The notes under the pieces are model-generated. The model was not told the DNA's origin. It did not search any database and saw nothing but the letters and a program-made list of their open reading frames with translations. The position numbers were made by a program, and so were the translations under genes. From NCBI GenBank assembly GCA_014380965.1, contig JACMIV010000287.1:1-8429 (forward strand): DNA of 8,429 nucleotides, read 5' to 3'. Below are positions 5,167 through 8,429 of the stretch, piece by piece. How positions within the stretch are numbered: the stretch's first letter is position 1; each line of letters opens with the position of its first letter. The DNA is from Rhizobiaceae bacterium. Lineage in GTDB: Bacteria > Pseudomonadota > Alphaproteobacteria > Rhizobiales > Rhizobiaceae.

Positions 5167-8131
5167 AGATCTGTCTTTGCGGATCGGCGGGTCGGCGCTG
5201 CTGGTTCCGCTCGACCCGCTTGGTGCGTTGAGCAAACTTGCCGATCTTGCGGCCGCCGCTTCCGAGGCGGGCTGTCCGCGCCTCGCTGCGTTTCTGCGTG
5301 AGACGAGCGGCGATCTCGGCCGTCTCGGTGCCGCCCTCGACCTGTCGCCGCATCTGCGCTCCGTCCTCAACCGTCGGCCCGAATGGCTGGAACGGCTGTT
5401 CGACGAGGATGCGGGCGAACGCATCGAAGCGATCGTCGAGGAGGTGACGCGGCTGCCCGGCGCCGAGATGACGGAGGGCGGCCTCATGGCGGCGCTGCGA
5501 CTTGCGAAGGCGGAGGTCGCGCTGCTGGTGGCGCTCCGCGATCTCTTCGGCGCTGCCGACGTCAGGCGCACGACGGCCGATCTCTCCGATCTGGCCGAGG
5601 CCGCCGTCCGCGCCGCGCTCCGCTTCTGCCTGTCGGATCTTGGACGGCGCGGTGCGCTGACGCTTGGCGACCCGACCGATCCTGAAGCCGGTTGCGGTCT
5701 CTTCGTGCTCGGTATGGGCAAGCTCGGCGGACGCGAGCTGAATTATTCCAGCGACATCGATCTCATCGTTCTCTTCGATCCGGATCGTCTTGCGATGGCC
5801 GAGCCGGACGAGGCGGTGGACGTGTTTTCCAAGCTCGCGCGCCGGCTCGTGCGACTGCTTTCCGAGCGCACGCGTGACGGCTACGTGTTCCGTACGGACC
5901 TTCGCCTGCGTCCCGATCCCGGCGCCATGCCGCTCGCGATACCGGTGCCCGCGGCCGTCACCTATTACGAGGCGTCCGGTCGAAACTGGGAGCGCGCCGC
6001 GATGATCAAGGCGCGCTGCATCGCCGGGGACGCGCTGGCAGGGCAGGCTTTCCTCGACGAGATGACGCCCTTCGTCTGGCGCAAGTATCTGGATTTTGCA
6101 GCCATCGCCGAGATTCAGTCGATGAAGGATCGGATCGACCGGCATCGCGGCTTCGAGGGCATCGGCATTGCCGGCCACAACGTGAAGCTCGGGCCCGGCG
6201 GCATTCGCGAGGTCGAGTTCTTCGCCCAGACGCAGCAGCTCATCGCGGGCGGGCGAACGCCTTCGCTGCGCCTGCGAAGGACGGAGGAAGCGCTGCGGGA
6301 GCTTGTCGCCGTCGGATGGGTTGCGAGCGAGACTGCCGAGGAGCTGATCGAGGCCTACTGGTTCCTGCGCCGCGTCGAGCACGCGATCCAGATGCTTGCC
6401 GACGAGCAGAGCCACACGCTTCCGGAGGACGAGGACGGTCTCGGGCGCGTCGCGCGTCTCTCGGGCTTTCTGGATACGCAGAGCTTCTCGGACGCGTTGA
6501 TGGGCCGGATGACCACGGTCGAGCAGCGGTTCTCGGATCTGTTCGCGACGCGAAGCGAGCCCGACGATACGCTTCCGAAGGTAGGCGGTTTTCTCGGCGG
6601 CGAGGGTGCGACGGGCGTTGCCGCCTACCTGTCCACCCTCGGCTTTCAGCGACCGGGCGATGTCGCGCGCATCCTGCAGGGCTGGGGCGCCGGCCGCCAT
6701 CGGGCGACGCGCGCCGAGGCTACGCGCAGGCATCTGGCACGTGTCCTCCCCCAGCTTCTGGCGGCCTTCGCCCGCGCCAAGGATCCCGACGCCGCCTTCG
6801 CTGCCTTCGACCGTTTCGTCGAGCAGCTCCCGGCCGGGCTCCAGTTCTTCTCGCTGATCTCCTCCAATCCAAAGATCCTCGATCTCCTCGCGCTTATCAT
6901 CAGCGCCTCGCCCAGGCTTTCCGCGACGATCCTGAAGCGACCGCACGTCTTCGACGCCCTGCTCGACCCGGCTTTCTATGCGCAAATGCCGAGTCGGGAC
7001 GTGATGACCGAGCGGCTCGGCGCCTTTCTCAGTGACGCCGACGGTTACGAGGACGTTCTGTCGCGCCTGCGGCTCTTCGCTTCCGAACAGCAGTTCCTCG
7101 TCGGCGCGCGGCTGCTCTCGGGCGCGATCGAGGGCGAGGAGGCGGGGCGCGGCTTCTCCGACATCGCCGATGTCGTGCTCGTGGCCGCCGTCGATGCGGT
7201 GGGGCGGACTTTCGCGGCAGCGCATGGAACGGTGCCCGGGGGTCGGCTCGTGCTTCTCGGCATGGGGCGGCTCGGCAGCCGCGAGCTGACGGCGGGCTCC
7301 GACATCGACCTCATCCTCCTTTACGACCACGACCATGGCGCTGAGGATTCGGACGGGCAACGGCCGTTGGCGGCAAGCCTTTATTTCAGCCGCCTGACGC
7401 AACGCCTCATCGCCGCTTTGTCCGCTCCGATGGGCGAGGGGGTGCTCTACGAGGTGGATTTTCGCCTCCGCCCTTCCGGCAACAAGGGACCGCTCGCCAC
7501 GCATCTATCCGCCTTCCGCCGATATCAGGCGCTCGAGGCTCGGACCTGGGAGCGCATGGCGCTGACGCGATCGCGCGTCGTCGCGGGCGACGCCAGCCTT
7601 GCGCGAGAAGCCGAGGCCGCGGTTCGGGACGCGATTGGCGGTTCGCGGAATGGGAAGGCCGTCGGCGCCGACGTTGCAGCCGACGTCGCCGCGATGCGCG
7701 CCCTCATTGAGCGGGAGAAGCCGGCCCGTGGTCCGCTCGATTTGAAGCTGCGGCCCGGAGGTATCATCGACCTCGAATTCCTCGCGCAGTGGGCCATCCT
7801 CGACGGTGCCGTCGGGCCGGAGTTCATCGGCGCGCCGACCCTCGACGTGCTGTCGGCGATGGACGCTTCGCCAGACTTACGGAACCGTCATTTGGAAGTC
7901 ACTCTGGGTTCATCCATGCGGGTCTACACCAAGGTCATCCAACTGACCCGGCTGGGTCACGGTGGCGTCTACAGCCTCGGCACGTTGCCGCACGGACTGG
8001 CGGCGCGCATCGCGCGGGCGCTCGGTCTGAGCGGGTCCGCGGAGATCGAGCCGCTGGTGGAGACGACGGCAGCCCGCGTGCGCGAGGCATTCGCGCGGTT
8101 GCTTCCCGCAACGCCCGGCCCGGAGGGCTGA
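5135..8131 (+). CDS. glnE: Bifunctional glutamine synthetase adenylyltransferase/adenylyl-removing enzyme
   Basis: This gene encodes 998 residues, close to the usual rhizobial length. GlnE attaches AMP to glutamine synthetase to switch it off and removes it to switch it back on, under control of PII proteins, in the cytoplasm. Two nucleotidyltransferase halves are visible. The N-terminal adenylyl-removing half has GKLGGRELN..SDIDL at 195-210 (metal-binding Asp207 and Asp209) and KLGPGGIREVEF at 351-362. The C-terminal adenylylating half has GRLGSREL...SDIDL at 711-726 (Asp723 and Asp725) and KLRPGGIIDLEF at 871-882. A helical linker joins them. Both active sites are intact. The frame is open far upstream into the kinase gene. 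I chose ATG 5135 because it gives a family-like length and has GGAAAGG at 5116-5122; the adjoining GTG at 5132 has better spacing (9 bases), and TTG 5177 is a weaker alternative. The 32-base overlap with the kinase implies coupled translation. Confidence 0.96.
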   Translation: MTRDSSPRRPEDLSLRIGGSALLVPLDPLGALSKLADLAAAASEAGCPRLAAFLRETSGDLGRLGAALDLSPHLRSVLNRRPEWLERLFDEDAGERIEAIVEEVTRLPGAEMTEGGLMAALRLAKAEVALLVALRDLFGAADVRRTTADLSDLAEAAVRAALRFCLSDLGRRGALTLGDPTDPEAGCGLFVLGMGKLGGRELNYSSDIDLIVLFDPDRLAMAEPDEAVDVFSKLARRLVRLLSERTRDGYVFRTDLRLRPDPGAMPLAIPVPAAVTYYEASGRNWERAAMIKARCIAGDALAGQAFLDEMTPFVWRKYLDFAAIAEIQSMKDRIDRHRGFEGIGIAGHNVKLGPGGIREVEFFAQTQQLIAGGRTPSLRLRRTEEALRELVAVGWVASETAEELIEAYWFLRRVEHAIQMLADEQSHTLPEDEDGLGRVARLSGFLDTQSFSDALMGRMTTVEQRFSDLFATRSEPDDTLPKVGGFLGGEGATGVAAYLSTLGFQRPGDVARILQGWGAGRHRATRAEATRRHLARVLPQLLAAFARAKDPDAAFAAFDRFVEQLPAGLQFFSLISSNPKILDLLALIISASPRLSATILKRPHVFDALLDPAFYAQMPSRDVMTERLGAFLSDADGYEDVLSRLRLFASEQQFLVGARLLSGAIEGEEAGRGFSDIADVVLVAAVDAVGRTFAAAHGTVPGGRLVLLGMGRLGSRELTAGSDIDLILLYDHDHGAEDSDGQRPLAASLYFSRLTQRLIAALSAPMGEGVLYEVDFRLRPSGNKGPLATHLSAFRRYQALEARTWERMALTRSRVVAGDASLAREAEAAVRDAIGGSRNGKAVGADVAADVAAMRALIEREKPARGPLDLKLRPGGIIDLEFLAQWAILDGAVGPEFIGAPTLDVLSAMDASPDLRNRHLEVTLGSSMRVYTKVIQLTRLGHGGVYSLGTLPHGLAARIARALGLSGSAEIEPLVETTAARVREAFARLLPATPGPEG

Positions 8132-8185
8132 TCCTCCATCCGGCCGGCAGCGCATCGCAAGGCGGATGCGAAGAGGAGAGTTCGG

Positions 8186-8429
8186 ATGTCGAAACTGAAG
8201 GAATGGGCCCTGTCGGGGGTCGTGATATCTCTGGCGATGACCGGTTACGCCCTTGCTCAGGCGCCGGGAGCGCCAGAGACGCCGAGCCCGCCCGCCACTG
8301 TCGAGAGCGATGGCGCCCCAGGCGAAGCCGATGATGCGACGGTTGCGCAGACCGCCGACGAAGACCGCGACGATCTGCTCGACGGCGAGGACGATGCCGA
8401 CCTCGAGAACGGCGATGCGCCGACGCCTC
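8186..8429 (+). CDS. Exported acidic protein, N-terminal part (3' end outside window)
   Basis: The ATG at 8186 has a strong ribosome site, GAGGAG at 8173-8178, 7 bases upstream, and the frame stays open to the right edge (81 residues visible). The signal peptide has Lys3 and Lys5, a hydrophobic core at about 8-23 and a likely cleavage after ALA (22-24). The mature part begins with a Pro/Ala-rich stretch (25-38) and becomes very acidic: about 20 Asp or Glu in residues 40-78, including DEDRDD and GEDD. This looks like a disordered linker or a cation-binding tail. An EF-hand protein is possible because of the Asp-rich DG-ED pattern, but no complete 12-residue EF loop is present in what can be seen. 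It follows glnE by 54 bases and could be cotranscribed or have its own promoter. The function is not identified. Confidence 0.8.
   Translation, partial: MSKLKEWALSGVVISLAMTGYALAQAPGAPETPSPPATVESDGAPGEADDATVAQTADEDRDDLLDGEDDADLENGDAPTP

Noticed and set aside
2944..5721. 925-codon open frame on the reverse strand opposite the regulator, kinase and start of glnE
   Set aside because: It is fully antisense to genes with intact family motifs, its translation is Arg/Ala/Gly/Asp-rich with no recognisable domain, and long antisense frames are expected where third positions are nearly all G or C.
5147..7504. 785-codon open frame on the reverse strand opposite glnE
   Set aside because: It is a shadow of the glnE coding strand; its translation is low-complexity Arg/Glu/Leu-rich with no start context or conserved motif.
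8118..8174. Hairpins around the glnE stop (GGAGG/CCTCC at 8122-8137; CGCATC/GATGCG near 8150-8170) as a terminator
   Set aside because: The stems are short and no T-tract follows either one, so they do not support an intrinsic terminator; at G+C this high such stems are common.

Overview
This is high-GC DNA with strongly G/C-biased third codon positions, very probably from an alphaproteobacterium of the Hyphomicrobiales (Rhizobiales). The evidence is the gene content and order: a Do/DegP protease, an OmpR-type response regulator, its sensor kinase, and a two-domain GlnE. I recall this order from rhizobial-type genomes but could not search for it. I cannot name a genus.

Positions 1-1038 look like an accessory module. 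The 3' part of a protein that is open from the left edge (to 659) is followed 4 bases later by a 124-residue gene (664-1038). The first has a long polar N-terminal part, a GDNGGPPL linker and a compact basic C-terminal domain. Base composition falls from about 78% G+C near position 100 to about 43-48% across the gene junction. This fits the C-terminal toxin domain and cognate immunity gene of a polymorphic-toxin-like system. It is the most interesting part of the window and rests on architecture, not on a recognised family.

Positions 1039-1255 are the degP upstream region. They hold a weak hairpin after the immunity candidate, a perfect 14-base dyad and a possible -10 element. degP (1256-2782) encodes an exported serine protease/chaperone with an intact His-Asp-Ser triad and two PDZ domains. 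It ends at a strong intrinsic terminator (2847-2888).

Positions 2889-8131 form a likely operon: response regulator (2938-3651), membrane sensor histidine kinase (3709-5166), then glnE (5135-8131), whose start lies inside the kinase gene. The regulator and kinase form a complete phosphorelay. GlnE adenylylates and deadenylylates glutamine synthetase. The arrangement ties expression of a nitrogen-control enzyme to that of an envelope-type two-component system.

At the right edge (8186-8429) begins an exported, very acidic protein with a clear signal peptide, truncated by the window. All long reverse-strand reading frames look like GC-driven shadows of these genes; I see no reverse-strand gene, tRNA, rRNA, CRISPR array or insertion sequence.
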